From contig JAUNVW010000007.1 in assembly GCA_030540635.1 (NCBI GenBank), forward strand, positions 1,483 to 43,728: DNA of 42,246 nucleotides. The letters are read 5' to 3'. Under the pieces are notes generated by a model, which was not told the DNA's origin, did no database searches, and saw only the letters and a list, made by a program, of their open reading frames with translations. Shown here in pieces: positions 17,465-25,516 of the stretch (position 1 is the first letter of the stretch; each line of letters starts with the position of its first letter). The DNA comes from Tissierellia bacterium. GTDB lineage: Bacteria; Bacillota; Clostridia; Tissierellales; Peptoniphilaceae. The translations under genes were made by a program, and so were the position numbers.

Positions 17465-18250
17465 ATGTCTAAAAAACTATTTCGAACAGAATTCAAACGT
17501 CAATTATTCTCTTACAAAACACTAATACCTATTGTGATAGGGATTTTACTCATCGTCTATCAACAATTTTTTGAAACACAAAGCTTTGATAGCAATGCAT
17601 TTAATCTATTAGCAGAATATACGAATAGTCCGCCCATATATGTTTATCTTTTTATCCTACCGATACTGATTCCATACCTTGCTTCAAATATCTATGAAGA
17701 AGATCGAAAGTGGGGCATTTATCCCCTTGTAAACAATCGAGTGCTCTTTAAAGAGTATCTCTTTGTAGGAGCCTTAATCAGTTTTATATTTGGCGCTATT
17801 TTTTGTGTTTTACCTCTCATCATGCAACAGATCTCAGCATTTATGACATTACCTGCTAAGATTTATGAGTATCCCTTTGAACCTATTATTTATCGCCATG
17901 GGATTTACCGAGAACTATTCACAAAACATCCCTTTCTTCATTTAAGTATATCCAATCTACGCTTTCTGTTATTTGGAGGCGTGATTGCACTATTTGCCTA
18001 TGGAATTTCTTTACATTCCAATGCAATTGGTAGACATATTATTATGACTTTTGTAATATTTTTTATTTTATTTGCCATTGAGTTCATGTCGATTCTACCA
18101 ACATTAAGTCAGATTTCCTACCTGAAGATATCCATTGATGATGCTCGATATTACGGGGACCCTCGAATACCCATGTATATTGAGCTGATCATTTTATTTG
18201 GTATTAGTATTTATCTCATTCGTAAGAAGGTGAATGATGAAATTCTTTAA
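17465..18250 (+). CDS. ABC transporter membrane protein 1 of cassette 1
   Basis: A 261-residue protein with six predicted membrane segments: one near residues 18-38, then segments near 60, 100, 175, 200 and 235. It begins with a basic segment, MSKKLFRTEFKRQLFSYKT, typical of ABC-2 type permeases. The ATG at 17465 follows GAGG; the upstream ATG at 17399 has no ribosome site and lies next to the palindrome. It overlaps the next gene by a few codons. It probably forms a channel with the two following membrane proteins, powered by the ATPase at 19627. The family is not recognised beyond the ABC-2-like fold. Confidence 0.75.
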   Translation: MSKKLFRTEFKRQLFSYKTLIPIVIGILLIVYQQFFETQSFDSNAFNLLAEYTNSPPIYVYLFILPILIPYLASNIYEEDRKWGIYPLVNNRVLFKEYLFVGALISFIFGAIFCVLPLIMQQISAFMTLPAKIYEYPFEPIIYRHGIYRELFTKHPFLHLSISNLRFLLFGGVIALFAYGISLHSNAIGRHIIMTFVIFFILFAIEFMSILPTLSQISYLKISIDDARYYGDPRIPMYIELIILFGISIYLIRKKVNDEIL

Positions 18251-18953
18251 ATATTACCGGAACAGAATTAAGAAAAGTTTTCTTTTGGATCAGCGGTCGT
18301 GGACAATATGGTTTGTGCTATTTACGATCATCCTTACGGTCCGATTTATGTTACAATTAGACTCTATATCAGAGAGTGGCTATGGGATAGAAGAAGTACC
18401 ACCATGTTTTCGTTTGCTTGAAGATGGAATGACCCTTGTTTTTATTATTCTACCTTTCTTTTGGTCTGGGTTAATGATTCTTGACAAACAAACCTCTGTA
18501 TATGAAATTGCGAGGTATGAGAAACGATCGGATCGACTATCGATGGAAATCCTAGATGTGCTATTTTTAAGTGGCTTGATGCCCATTCTATTTAGCATCA
18601 TATTGTTTCTTTTTGGCTTACTGCAAGAGGTGCAAGTGCCGAGTTTTCTTCAATTCATATTACTGTATTTTTCAGCGTATATTGAATTTGTCCTATTTGG
18701 TCTTGTCTTTTTAGTGATTAAGAAAATATTCCACTCACCATTTATTAGTTTATTTCTTTGCTCGGCCATCTTTATACTCATATTTTATCGAGAAATTGGA
18801 GTATATCGGATCATGATTCAAAAAATATTTATTTACAGTAGTTTCAAGGGAGAAGGGCTGATCAGCTTGCGTAGTGTACCAAAAGGTATATTGATCGGTT
18901 TTTTAACGGTGACTCTGCAATTCTTATTTCAACGAGAGGACGTTTTGTTATGA
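18237..18953 (+). CDS. ABC transporter membrane protein 2 of cassette 1
   Basis: A 238-residue protein with about six membrane segments, beginning MKFFKYYRNRIKKSFLLDQRSW. GAAGGTGA precedes two adjacent ATG codons; the second (18237) has the better spacing. Its reading frame overlaps the end of membrane protein 1 and its stop overlaps the next ATG, so the three membrane proteins are translationally coupled. No motif gives the substrate. Confidence 0.72.
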   Translation: MKFFKYYRNRIKKSFLLDQRSWTIWFVLFTIILTVRFMLQLDSISESGYGIEEVPPCFRLLEDGMTLVFIILPFFWSGLMILDKQTSVYEIARYEKRSDRLSMEILDVLFLSGLMPILFSIILFLFGLLQEVQVPSFLQFILLYFSAYIEFVLFGLVFLVIKKIFHSPFISLFLCSAIFILIFYREIGVYRIMIQKIFIYSSFKGEGLISLRSVPKGILIGFLTVTLQFLFQREDVLL

Positions 18954-19624
18954 TAAGACGACGGTTACATTATATTAAAAATTTTAGTGGAGCAAAAATT
19001 GCTTTATTACTGATTGGTTTAGGGAGCACATTAATCTTTGGAATCTTAGGCTTAGGCCCTATAGATTTAATCGAGCGAATCGTTGTACATGAAGAAATGG
19101 ATCCGGCAAGAAAACTATTTAATAATTTTGGCCATTTAATCTTTTATATTTCAGCAGTATTATTACAAGTAAAGACGATTCCAGAAATTTTTTACAATTT
19201 ACCGGTAATCGAAAGAATACGACAAAGAGAATCCCTACGGCTATTTAAAGAAGTCATCAAATGGATCGTCTTATATGTAATGATCTATTTGTTATTACAA
19301 ATCGCTGTGTTTCTTCCATTTATGAATCAAGACAGTATAAAGCTACTTATATACACCTTTACTGGAATCGCTCTATCTTTATTAGTATATAGTTTCATAT
19401 TGCTCATTGTTACTAGATTCATACCAGAGCCGGGGAGTTTCATCATCGTTCTTATATTATTAACGATCAATTTGTATCTGGAATCGCCATATTTGATATC
19501 TGTAACATCACATCAATCAGAATGGCTAAAAATAAATATGGGATTGAATACGGCATATCTCATAGTACTCATCGGAATAAGTTATATTCTTTATAAGAAA
19601 ACAGAAATTTTAGGGAGGGAATAA
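18950..19624 (+). CDS. ABC transporter membrane protein 3 of cassette 1
   Basis: A 224-residue protein with about five or six membrane segments, starting MIRRRLHYIKNFSGAKIALLLIGLGSTLI. Its ATG overlaps the preceding stop as ATGA. It lies two bases before the ATPase gene. Having three separate membrane proteins with one ATPase is unusual for simple exporters and recalls antimicrobial-peptide immunity or bacitracin-type systems. Confidence 0.72.
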   Translation: MIRRRLHYIKNFSGAKIALLLIGLGSTLIFGILGLGPIDLIERIVVHEEMDPARKLFNNFGHLIFYISAVLLQVKTIPEIFYNLPVIERIRQRESLRLFKEVIKWIVLYVMIYLLLQIAVFLPFMNQDSIKLLIYTFTGIALSLLVYSFILLIVTRFIPEPGSFIIVLILLTINLYLESPYLISVTSHQSEWLKINMGLNTAYLIVLIGISYILYKKTEILGRE

Positions 19625-19626
19625 AA

Positions 19627-20274
19627 ATGTATATCGACGTAAGTCATTTAACAAAGAAGATAAAGGGAAAAACCATATTAAACGATATCAGTTTCCAAAT
19701 ACCCAAGGGACAAATTGCAGGATTTATAGGTCACAATGGAAGTGGAAAGACGATGCTTTTCCGTGCCCTGGCTGGTTTTTTAACCTTAGAGGATGATATG
19801 ATAACGATTGATGGAAAAACTGTCAATTTAAATAAATCCTATCCTGTGAATACAGGAATTATTCTAGAAAATCCACGTTTTATTCCCCAAATGACTGGAA
19901 TAGAAAATCTTGAATATCTAGCTTCCCTACAAGATCGTATTGGGAAAGAAGAGATCGAAGAAGTGATACGAATCGTAGGTTTAGAAGGCGCTAAGGATAA
20001 AAAAGTGAAAGAGTATTCTCTTGGAATGAAACAACGTCTCGGTATTGCCCAAGCCTTTATGGAGAAGCAAGAACTTCTTTTATTAGATGAGCCCACCAAT
20101 GGTTTGGACCGAGGGGCCTATGAAGAATTTTTAAAACTTGTGAATCGGTGGAAAGAAGAAAAACGAACCGTCCTCATTGCTAGTCACGATGCTTATTTAA
20201 TTGAAGATGTGTCAGAAAAAGTCTTTGAATTATCGGATGGTCACTTGGTGAAAGAATATGAAAATAATAAATAA
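19627..20274 (+). CDS. ABC transporter ATP-binding protein of cassette 1
   Basis: A 215-residue nucleotide-binding subunit with Walker A GHNGSGKT (residues about 35-42), Q-loop region near residue 80 (GIILENPRF), signature YSLGMKQRLG, Walker B LLLLDEPTNG and switch histidine in IASHD. In place of the usual GPNGAGKS there is GHNGSGKT. GGGAGG precedes the ATG. It drives the three upstream membrane proteins. The signature SLGMKQRLG is typical of ATPases from drug and lantibiotic-resistance exporters. Confidence 0.92.
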   Translation: MYIDVSHLTKKIKGKTILNDISFQIPKGQIAGFIGHNGSGKTMLFRALAGFLTLEDDMITIDGKTVNLNKSYPVNTGIILENPRFIPQMTGIENLEYLASLQDRIGKEEIEEVIRIVGLEGAKDKKVKEYSLGMKQRLGIAQAFMEKQELLLLDEPTNGLDRGAYEEFLKLVNRWKEEKRTVLIASHDAYLIEDVSEKVFELSDGHLVKEYENNK

Positions 20275-20788
20275 AAAAATCCTAGGTATTGTTTTAATTA
20301 TAGCTGCTCTTGGGATTTTATTTCGCATTTATCAAGTCAATCAAAAAACACCGGAAGAAATCGTGTTTCACGAACAAGAAGAAATTCAATATGGAAAGTT
20401 TAAAGGGAAAGTTTTAAAATCCTGGTTCCTTTCAAAGGAAGAAAAGGAAAGTGTATTTGAAGAGATCACTAAGGAAGTGGATCGAGACTATGCCTTTCCG
20501 GAAGGTTGGACAACAAAGGATAAAATGATGGGCATTGAAGTTGAAATGAATCAGGAAAGAGTTCCCGGTTTTATCTACAAAAAAGGTCTACATGACCGTA
20601 TTCTATCGATACAAGGCTTAGGTCTTGAACCATATAGCCAAGACATATACCATGTCTATTATCCGATTGACTCTTTTAAAGATTCTTTAGGAGAAGAATC
20701 CTATGTACTTAATTTAGCAGGTGGTGACAATGAGAAACAAACAGGGAAAAAAGCATATGTTCAGCTGGAGCCGAGAAATGAAAAATAG
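20258..20788 (+). CDS. Membrane-anchored extracytoplasmic protein, unknown function
   Basis: A 176-residue protein with one N-terminal membrane segment (residues about 6-24) and a mostly charged outer domain. The start overlaps the ATPase gene by 17 bases, and its end overlaps the next gene. It may be the outer accessory or self-protection part of the cassette. No family recognised. It has no lipobox, so it should stay as an anchored protein. Confidence 0.7.
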   Translation: MKIINKKILGIVLIIAALGILFRIYQVNQKTPEEIVFHEQEEIQYGKFKGKVLKSWFLSKEEKESVFEEITKEVDRDYAFPEGWTTKDKMMGIEVEMNQERVPGFIYKKGLHDRILSIQGLGLEPYSQDIYHVYYPIDSFKDSLGEESYVLNLAGGDNEKQTGKKAYVQLEPRNEK

Positions 20789-21347
20789 AATAGGAATTTT
20801 TCTTTTGATTCTTTTTCTTTTTACTGCTTGTCAAAATAAAGAATTTGTTGCCGATAAGGCGAAAGAAGCAAAAATAGGAGATGAAATTAACCTCGATTCG
20901 ATTTCTCTTATTGTAAAAGGAATTGAAGAAAAAAAAGATTTTAGTGATTTCCCCAATCTCACAAAAGAACAAATCGAAGAGCGATTTGAGATCAATATCG
21001 ACTCCGAGGGAGAGATCCAGTCCGACAAAAAGGTTGTTGTAGTAGACTATGTAGTAACAAAAGAAAAAATACAGAAAGCAGAAAAAATGGATCCAAAGGA
21101 AACCAATCTAAACCCTTTACAATTAATTATCGGCGAGAATACTTATGATCTAGCCTTTTATAATTTAGCTGACAATCTTGACGACGGAGAATATTTTCAT
21201 CAAATCATGGAACTGAATGAGAAAAAGGATGTAAAAGGGGCGTTTATTGTAGATGCGCCAAAGAAAACAGAAGATTGCTTTCTTCACATTACCACGGGAG
21301 AAGCCGTCAATGAAAAAAATCGAAATATTTATTTTGATTTAAAATAG
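20778..21347 (+). CDS. Lipoprotein of cassette 1, unknown function
   Basis: A 189-residue protein starting MKNRIGIFLLILFLFTACQ, a clear lipoprotein signal with lipobox LFTAC and the modified cysteine near residue 17. The mature part is acidic and beta-rich, and includes the strand pairs GDEINLDSISLIVKGIEE and KKVVVVDYVVTKEK. That pattern recalls DUF4352-like immunoglobulin-type accessory domains (inference). TGGAG lies upstream of 20778; an alternative ATG at 20730 would add 16 residues. No terminator follows, and 36 bases later direct repeat A begins. Confidence 0.72.
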   Translation: MKNRIGIFLLILFLFTACQNKEFVADKAKEAKIGDEINLDSISLIVKGIEEKKDFSDFPNLTKEQIEERFEINIDSEGEIQSDKKVVVVDYVVTKEKIQKAEKMDPKETNLNPLQLIIGENTYDLAFYNLADNLDDGEYFHQIMELNEKKDVKGAFIVDAPKKTEDCFLHITTGEAVNEKNRNIYFDLK

Positions 21348-21383
21348 GAGTGTTTATCGATTAAGGGAAGGACTCTTGGGTAT

Positions 21384-21746
21384 CTATCCTTCGAACGACT
21401 AGAGGCCCTTCGCTATCTCCATTACCTAAAAGAAGACGGCATTCTCATCGTCAACGACCAACGAATCGATCCCATGGGCGTGATTACGGAAAAAGAAGAA
21501 TATCCTGAGAATATTTTTGAAGAATTAAAAAAACACCGTCATTTTTATCCCGTCGATGCTTTGGCCATGGCGAAAGATTTGGGGAATGTAAAAGTTTTTA
21601 ACACGATCATCCTAGGTTTGCTTTCTCGCTTTCTGGAATTTTCAGAAGAATCTTGGCTGAAGGTGATCCGAGAAACCGTACCGAAAAAGACCATTGAAAC
21701 GAATATCAAGGCCTTTTTATGGGGAAGAAAAGGGGAACAGATATGA
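21384..21746 (+). pseudogene. iorB: 5'-truncated iorB duplicate
   Basis: Encodes residues 73-192 of IorB identically but lacks the first 72 codons, including the glycine-rich nucleotide-binding start. The reading frame is open upstream to the preceding lipoprotein stop but has no start codon; the first internal ATG is at 21474. It can hardly be functional as an oxidoreductase subunit. Its complete identity with the intact copy means that the duplication is recent or is kept identical by gene conversion. Confidence 0.88.
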
Positions 21747-22077
21747 AGCAGATTTCAGTATATGTGGAAAATAAAGTAGGCTCTTTGGAAGAAGCAACCC
21801 AAATTCTTGCAAAAAACAAAGTAAATATCCGGGCGTTTTCCGTCTTTGATACCACAGATTTCTCCATCTTGCGCATGGTGGTCGAACCGTTCAAAAAGGC
21901 AGAAGAAGTCTTGGAGGAGAACGGCTTTGTGTGGAATAGTAATGAGGTCTTAGGTTTGCCATTAAAAGATACCCCCGGCTCTTTACATGAGGTCTTGGCT
22001 CTATTAAAAGAGGGAGGGTTTAATGTCAATTATATGTACTCCATTGTAATGCAAGAAGAGGGAACGCCTTTAATCAT
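21384..22077 (+). repeat. Direct repeat A, right copy
   Basis: Identical to 15788-16481. It begins inside the codon series of iorB with no start codon, directly after cassette sequence, and ends 111 codons into the second ACT gene. Confidence 0.95.
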
Positions 22078-22144
22078 CGTCCACACCGATGATATGGAGG
22101 GAGCTAGAGAGAGGCTAGAAGAGAAAGGATACAATATAAAGTGA
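21743..22144 (+). CDS. Tandem ACT-domain protein (copy 2)
   Basis: 133 residues; the first 111 equal copy 1, then a different but homologous end (VHTDDMEGARERLEEKGYNIK). Its stop TGA overlaps the GTG start of the following ligase (GTGA). This tail is therefore likely the native one for the operon that continues into ligase 2. Probable role: amino-acid-sensing regulator of the aryl-CoA ligase or oxidoreductase. Confidence 0.87.
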   Translation: MKQISVYVENKVGSLEEATQILAKNKVNIRAFSVFDTTDFSILRMVVEPFKKAEEVLEENGFVWNSNEVLGLPLKDTPGSLHEVLALLKEGGFNVNYMYSIVMQEEGTPLIIVHTDDMEGARERLEEKGYNIK

Positions 22145-23439
22145 TATGGAATGAAACGAAAGAGTGTATGGCTCCCGATGATTTAAAAGCCATGCAGAGT
22201 AAGAGATTACGAAAACAAGTGGAGAGAATGTATCTTCAAGTCCCGTATTTTCGTCAAAAAATGCAAAAGCTAGATCTTCATCCATCGGATATAGAATCCA
22301 TTGATGATATTCGAAAGCTCCCTTTCACGACGAAAGAAGATATGCGAGATAATTATCCGACGGGTTTATTTGCATCGCCATTATCAGAAATCGTTCGGCT
22401 CCACGCTTCCTCAGGAACGACAGGGAAAGCCACTATTGTCGGTTATACGAAAAAAGATATTGATATTTGGACGGAATGTGTAGCAAGGGTGTTATCCATG
22501 GCCGATATTGGTCGCAATGATATTATTCAAATCGCCTATGGATACGGTCTTTTCACCGGTGGGCTAGGACTTCATTACGGAGGCGAAAATATTGGCGCTA
22601 CGGTCATCCCCATGAGTACATCGAATACGAGAAAACAACTACAAATGATGGAAGATTTAAAATGTACGGCGATCGCTTGTACACCGTCCTATCTCCTCCA
22701 TTTAATGGAAGAGGTCAAGGCTCAAGGCTTAGAAGATCAGATTTGTTTAAAAGCCGCCATTTGTGGAGGCGAACCCTGGACAGAAGAAATGCGAGAAGAA
22801 ATCGAATCCCAATTGAAGATTAAAGCCTACGATATCTACGGTTTAAGCGAAATCATAGGACCAGGTGTGGCGGCCGATTGTAAGGAACACAAGGGTCTTC
22901 ATATTTACGAAGACCATTTTTATCCCGAAATCGTCCATCCAGAGACCTTGGAACCGGTGGAAGAAGGCGAAGTAGGAGAACTCGTCATTACCACCCTGAC
23001 GAAGGAGGGAATGCCGATGATTCGCTATCGAACGAAAGACCTTACCTCCCTTTCCAGGGAGAAATGCAGTTGTGGACGAACCATGGCGAGAATGAGCCGA
23101 TTCAAAGGTCGTAGTGATGATATGCTCGTATTAAAAGGAGTCAATGTATTCCCGTCTCAAGTGGAAACTGCTCTTTTGGAATTACCAGAAACGAAACCCT
23201 ATTATCTCATTATCGTCGATCGCGTAAACAATATGGATCAAGTGGAAATCCAAGTAGAAGTGGAAGACGAGTATTTCAGTGATGAAATTCGCGCGATGGA
23301 AAACTTACAAGAGAAGATTACAAAGGCTTTGAAAGAAGCCATCGGTATTCAAGTAAAAGTGCGAATTGTCGAGCCGAAAACCATTGAGCGAAGTACGGGG
23401 AAATCCACCCGAGTAATCGATCGCAGAAAACTGGTATAG
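22141..23439 (+). CDS. paaK: Phenylacetate-CoA ligase family protein (copy 2)
   Basis: A 432-residue PaaK-type AMP-forming ligase. Motifs are HASSGTTGKATIVGYT, YGLSEIIGPGVAADC, YRTKDL (where copy 1 has YRTGDI) and GRSDDMLVLKGVNVFPSQVE. The GTG at 22141 is preferred because its MIWNETKE aligns with MIWSKEE of copy 1 and it overlaps the upstream stop. The two ligases in this window are clearly related but diverged, so they may serve different aryl acids (phenyl-, hydroxyphenyl- or indoleacetate). It is followed by another ACT gene eight bases on. Confidence 0.9.
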   Translation: MIWNETKECMAPDDLKAMQSKRLRKQVERMYLQVPYFRQKMQKLDLHPSDIESIDDIRKLPFTTKEDMRDNYPTGLFASPLSEIVRLHASSGTTGKATIVGYTKKDIDIWTECVARVLSMADIGRNDIIQIAYGYGLFTGGLGLHYGGENIGATVIPMSTSNTRKQLQMMEDLKCTAIACTPSYLLHLMEEVKAQGLEDQICLKAAICGGEPWTEEMREEIESQLKIKAYDIYGLSEIIGPGVAADCKEHKGLHIYEDHFYPEIVHPETLEPVEEGEVGELVITTLTKEGMPMIRYRTKDLTSLSREKCSCGRTMARMSRFKGRSDDMLVLKGVNVFPSQVETALLELPETKPYYLIIVDRVNNMDQVEIQVEVEDEYFSDEIRAMENLQEKITKALKEAIGIQVKVRIVEPKTIERSTGKSTRVIDRRKLV

Positions 23440-23447
23440 GAGGTCCT

Positions 23448-23870
23448 ATGGCAAAACAACTAACGGTATTTATTGAAAATAAAAAAGGCAGTCTCAATCG
23501 ATTGACAAAAATCTTAAAAGAAGAGATGATCAATATCATTTCTTTTTCCTTGGCCGATACGAAGGACTTTGGCATTTTACGGCTCATGGTCTCCGATCCC
23601 GAGCGGGCCGTCCAAGCTTTAAAGGCAAGGGATATTTCCGCAAGGCTTACCGATATTACAGCCGTTCGCCTTTCCATTGAAGTGGGATCGCTTTACGAAC
23701 TATTGGAAGAATTAAAAGATTTCAATATTCAATACCTCTATGTCTATTCCAATCGAGAGGATAGCTCCGGTGTGATCCTAAAAATAACGGAAAAAGAAGA
23801 AGCAGAACAACATATGAAAGATTGTGGCTATCGCCTACTCACCGACAATGAGGTCTATCTCGACAAATGA
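23448..23870 (+). CDS. Tandem ACT-domain protein (ACT 2)
   Basis: A 140-residue protein of two ACT domains (KQLTVFIENKKGSLNRLTKIL, and from about residue 75 RLSIEVGSLYELLEEL), paralogous to the ACT genes upstream but much diverged. AGGAGG precedes the ATG. Each PaaK gene in this region thus has an ACT protein in the same transcription unit, which suggests allosteric control of aryl-CoA formation by aromatic amino acids. Confidence 0.88.
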   Translation: MAKQLTVFIENKKGSLNRLTKILKEEMINIISFSLADTKDFGILRLMVSDPERAVQALKARDISARLTDITAVRLSIEVGSLYELLEELKDFNIQYLYVYSNREDSSGVILKITEKEEAEQHMKDCGYRLLTDNEVYLDK

Positions 23871-23919
23871 TCACCGATTATCAACAAGCTACAAGGGTAA
23901 GTATAACTAGGTGATAGAA

Positions 23920-24849
23920 TTGAAAAAAGTACTACTAACAAAAGACCGATTGGAAAAGAATAAAGATCTCGATTGGACAAAGCTAGAAGCTTTCGACGAT
24001 ATGACGATTTACGAAAAGGCTAATCGGGAAGAGCAAAAAGAATATATCAAAGATGCGGAGATCCTTTTAGCAGAAGGTGTTCGATTGGATCGGGACTTGC
24101 TCGATCATGGAAAAAATTTAAAATATATTATCATACTAAGTACGGGATATAATTCCTGTGATTTGGATTATTGCAATGAAAGAGGTATTCTTGTTTCGAA
24201 TATCCCGACTTATGGAACGGATATTGTCGCCCAATATACCATGGCTCTATTACTCGAAATTTGCCATCGTATCGGCCTTCATTCCGATTATGTAAAAGAA
24301 GGAGGCTGGCAAAAAAAGGGAGAGAAACTCCATTGGCAAAGGGATCAAATCCTCTTAAATGGAAAAAGCTTAGGGATTATCGGTTATGGAAGAATTGGAA
24401 AAGCGGTGGGAAAGATTGCCAAGGCCTTTGGCATGGAACTTATTACAGCTGGCCGTAAACCCGAAGACCAAAAACGGGTATTCCGTGAAGCCGATATCAT
24501 TAGTTTGCACTGTAATTTAACGGAAGAAAATCATAATCTTATCGATGAAGAAGCCATCGGTACCATGAAAGACGGTGTCATTATTATTAATACGGCAAGA
24601 GGTGGGCTGATTGACGAAAAAGCGCTGTATCAAGGGCTAAAGTCAGGAAAGATTCACGGCGCTGCTTTGGATGTTTCGAAAAAAGAGCCGATTGAAAAAG
24701 ACAATCCCCTTCTTTCTTTGGATTCAATCCTACAAACACCTCATATGGCTTGGGGTGCACCGGAGGCAAGACAACGAATTTTAGACCAAGCCGCCGACAC
24801 CATCGAAGAATATGTAAAGGGAACGCCAATTCATGTGGTGTCCGAATAA
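23920..24849 (+). CDS. D-2-hydroxyacid dehydrogenase (possible arylpyruvate reductase)
   Basis: An NAD(P)-dependent D-isomer-specific dehydrogenase, 309 residues. The coenzyme-binding motif is GIIGYGRIGKAVG (residues about 145-157). The catalytic arginine is in NTARGGLID, the glutamate in KKEP and the histidine in TPHMAWG. The TTG at 23920 gives MKKVLLTKD and has AGGTGA five bases upstream; the GTG at 23911 is itself part of that site. Sequence alone suggests a glycerate/hydroxypyruvate or arylpyruvate reductase. Its place after two ACT proteins and the aryl-CoA ligase favours reduction of arylpyruvates to aryllactates, the reductive counterpart of the IorAB reaction. Confidence 0.87.
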   Translation: MKKVLLTKDRLEKNKDLDWTKLEAFDDMTIYEKANREEQKEYIKDAEILLAEGVRLDRDLLDHGKNLKYIIILSTGYNSCDLDYCNERGILVSNIPTYGTDIVAQYTMALLLEICHRIGLHSDYVKEGGWQKKGEKLHWQRDQILLNGKSLGIIGYGRIGKAVGKIAKAFGMELITAGRKPEDQKRVFREADIISLHCNLTEENHNLIDEEAIGTMKDGVIIINTARGGLIDEKALYQGLKSGKIHGAALDVSKKEPIEKDNPLLSLDSILQTPHMAWGAPEARQRILDQAADTIEEYVKGTPIHVVSE

Positions 24850-24852
24850 AAG

Positions 24853-24878
24853 AAGTTCATCCTTTGATGAACTTTTTT
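24853..24878 (+). terminator. Terminator of the dehydrogenase transcription unit
   Basis: AAGTTCATC and GATGAACTT form a 9-bp stem with loop CTTT, followed by TTTT. It is the first clear terminator on the plus strand after the cassette promoter, apart from the hairpin at 17342. Confidence 0.88.
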
Positions 24879-25009
24879 ATATGGAGAAAAATTCATCAAA
24901 GAAGAACTTGTCCAAAGAGATTTAACTCATCGATCATGAAATGACGCTGTATTATTTATATAAACACAAAAATCTATCTATAAAAACAAGGATTTAAATT
25001 GAAAAACGA

Positions 25010-25038
25010 TTGATATAAAAGTACCTTTAGAGTATAAT
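25010..25038 (+). promoter_or_regulatory. Promoter of the small membrane protein
   Basis: TTGATA and TATAAT spaced by exactly 17 bases, about 60 bases before the ATG. Confidence 0.8.
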
Positions 25039-25099
25039 ATAAGCAAACATTAGTATAGCGATAGATAACTTCGTAACGGACAAAAAAGGAGGGTTTTTT

Positions 25100-25333
25100 A
25101 TGAAAACAGCAACGAAAAATTTGATAGTTAAAATCTTAGGCTTACTTATAGCAATGATACCTCTTCTCTTTTACGATTCTTTGATTTTAAAAGAGCCGAT
25201 TTCGGAAGGAATCATCGTTTCTCGATCGATATTCTGGGCAGTTCTTGTGATTGCCAGCTGGCGTGTACTGCGTGCCATTCAATTATTTTCTGCAAAATAT
25301 GAAGATGAAGAAGGGCATCCCTTTCTATCTTAA
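25100..25333 (+). CDS. Small two-span membrane protein, unknown function
   Basis: A 77-residue protein with two predicted membrane segments (residues about 8-26 and 38-58) and a short acidic tail. It has its own strong promoter and an AAAGGAGGG ribosome site, so it is surely expressed. The stop codon lies in the left arm of a 12-bp inverted repeat (25327-25338 with 25369-25380). It is convergent with the sensor kinase gene. No family recognised. Confidence 0.75.
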   Translation: MKTATKNLIVKILGLLIAMIPLLFYDSLILKEPISEGIIVSRSIFWAVLVIASWRVLRAIQLFSAKYEDEEGHPFLS

Positions 25334-25380
25334 GAAAAGGGATCCTTTTGATAATAAAAAATAAATCGTTTTCTTAAGAT
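25327..25380 (+). repeat. 12-bp perfect inverted repeat after the small membrane protein
   Basis: ATCTTAAGAAAA and TTTTCTTAAGAT flank a 30-base AT-rich loop that itself contains AAAAGGGATCCTTTT. It may form a 3' mRNA structure. There is no long T-run directly after it, so it is not a classical terminator. Confidence 0.5.
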
Positions 25381-25485
25381 CCAAATGAAGTAATATCTTT
25401 TGCTATTCTAGTCTTTTGATCTATTTCGGACTTTTATCTTATAATTTGATATGAAGTCATAAGGAGAATAATGGATTTCGAAGTA

Positions 25486-25516
25486 AAAAAAGGCACAACA
25501 AGTGCCTTTTTTGTTT
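25486..25516 (-). terminator. Terminator of the lantibiotic protection operon
   Basis: AAAAAAGGCAC and GTGCCTTTTTT form an 11-bp stem with loop AACAA, directly after the kinase stop codon on the minus strand. Confidence 0.88.

Larger units (their letters stand above)
16482..21383 (+). other. Inserted cassette 1: secreted small protein plus ABC transporter, between direct repeats A
   Basis: About 4.9 kb between the two copies of repeat A. It carries the ACT tail and terminator, a strong promoter, a secreted cysteine-containing protein, a long hairpin, three membrane proteins, an ABC ATPase, a membrane-anchored protein and a lipoprotein, all on the plus strand. Codon use looks more AT-rich than in the flanking ior genes. 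No transposase or integrase is present. Removing one repeat copy plus the cassette would restore one continuous operon: ligase 1, iorA, iorB, ACT, ligase 2, ACT 2, dehydrogenase. Confidence 0.75.

Noticed and set aside
15788..22077. Compound transposon bounded by insertion sequences
   Set aside because: The repeats are parts of iorB and an ACT gene, with no transposase, terminal inverted repeats or target duplication.
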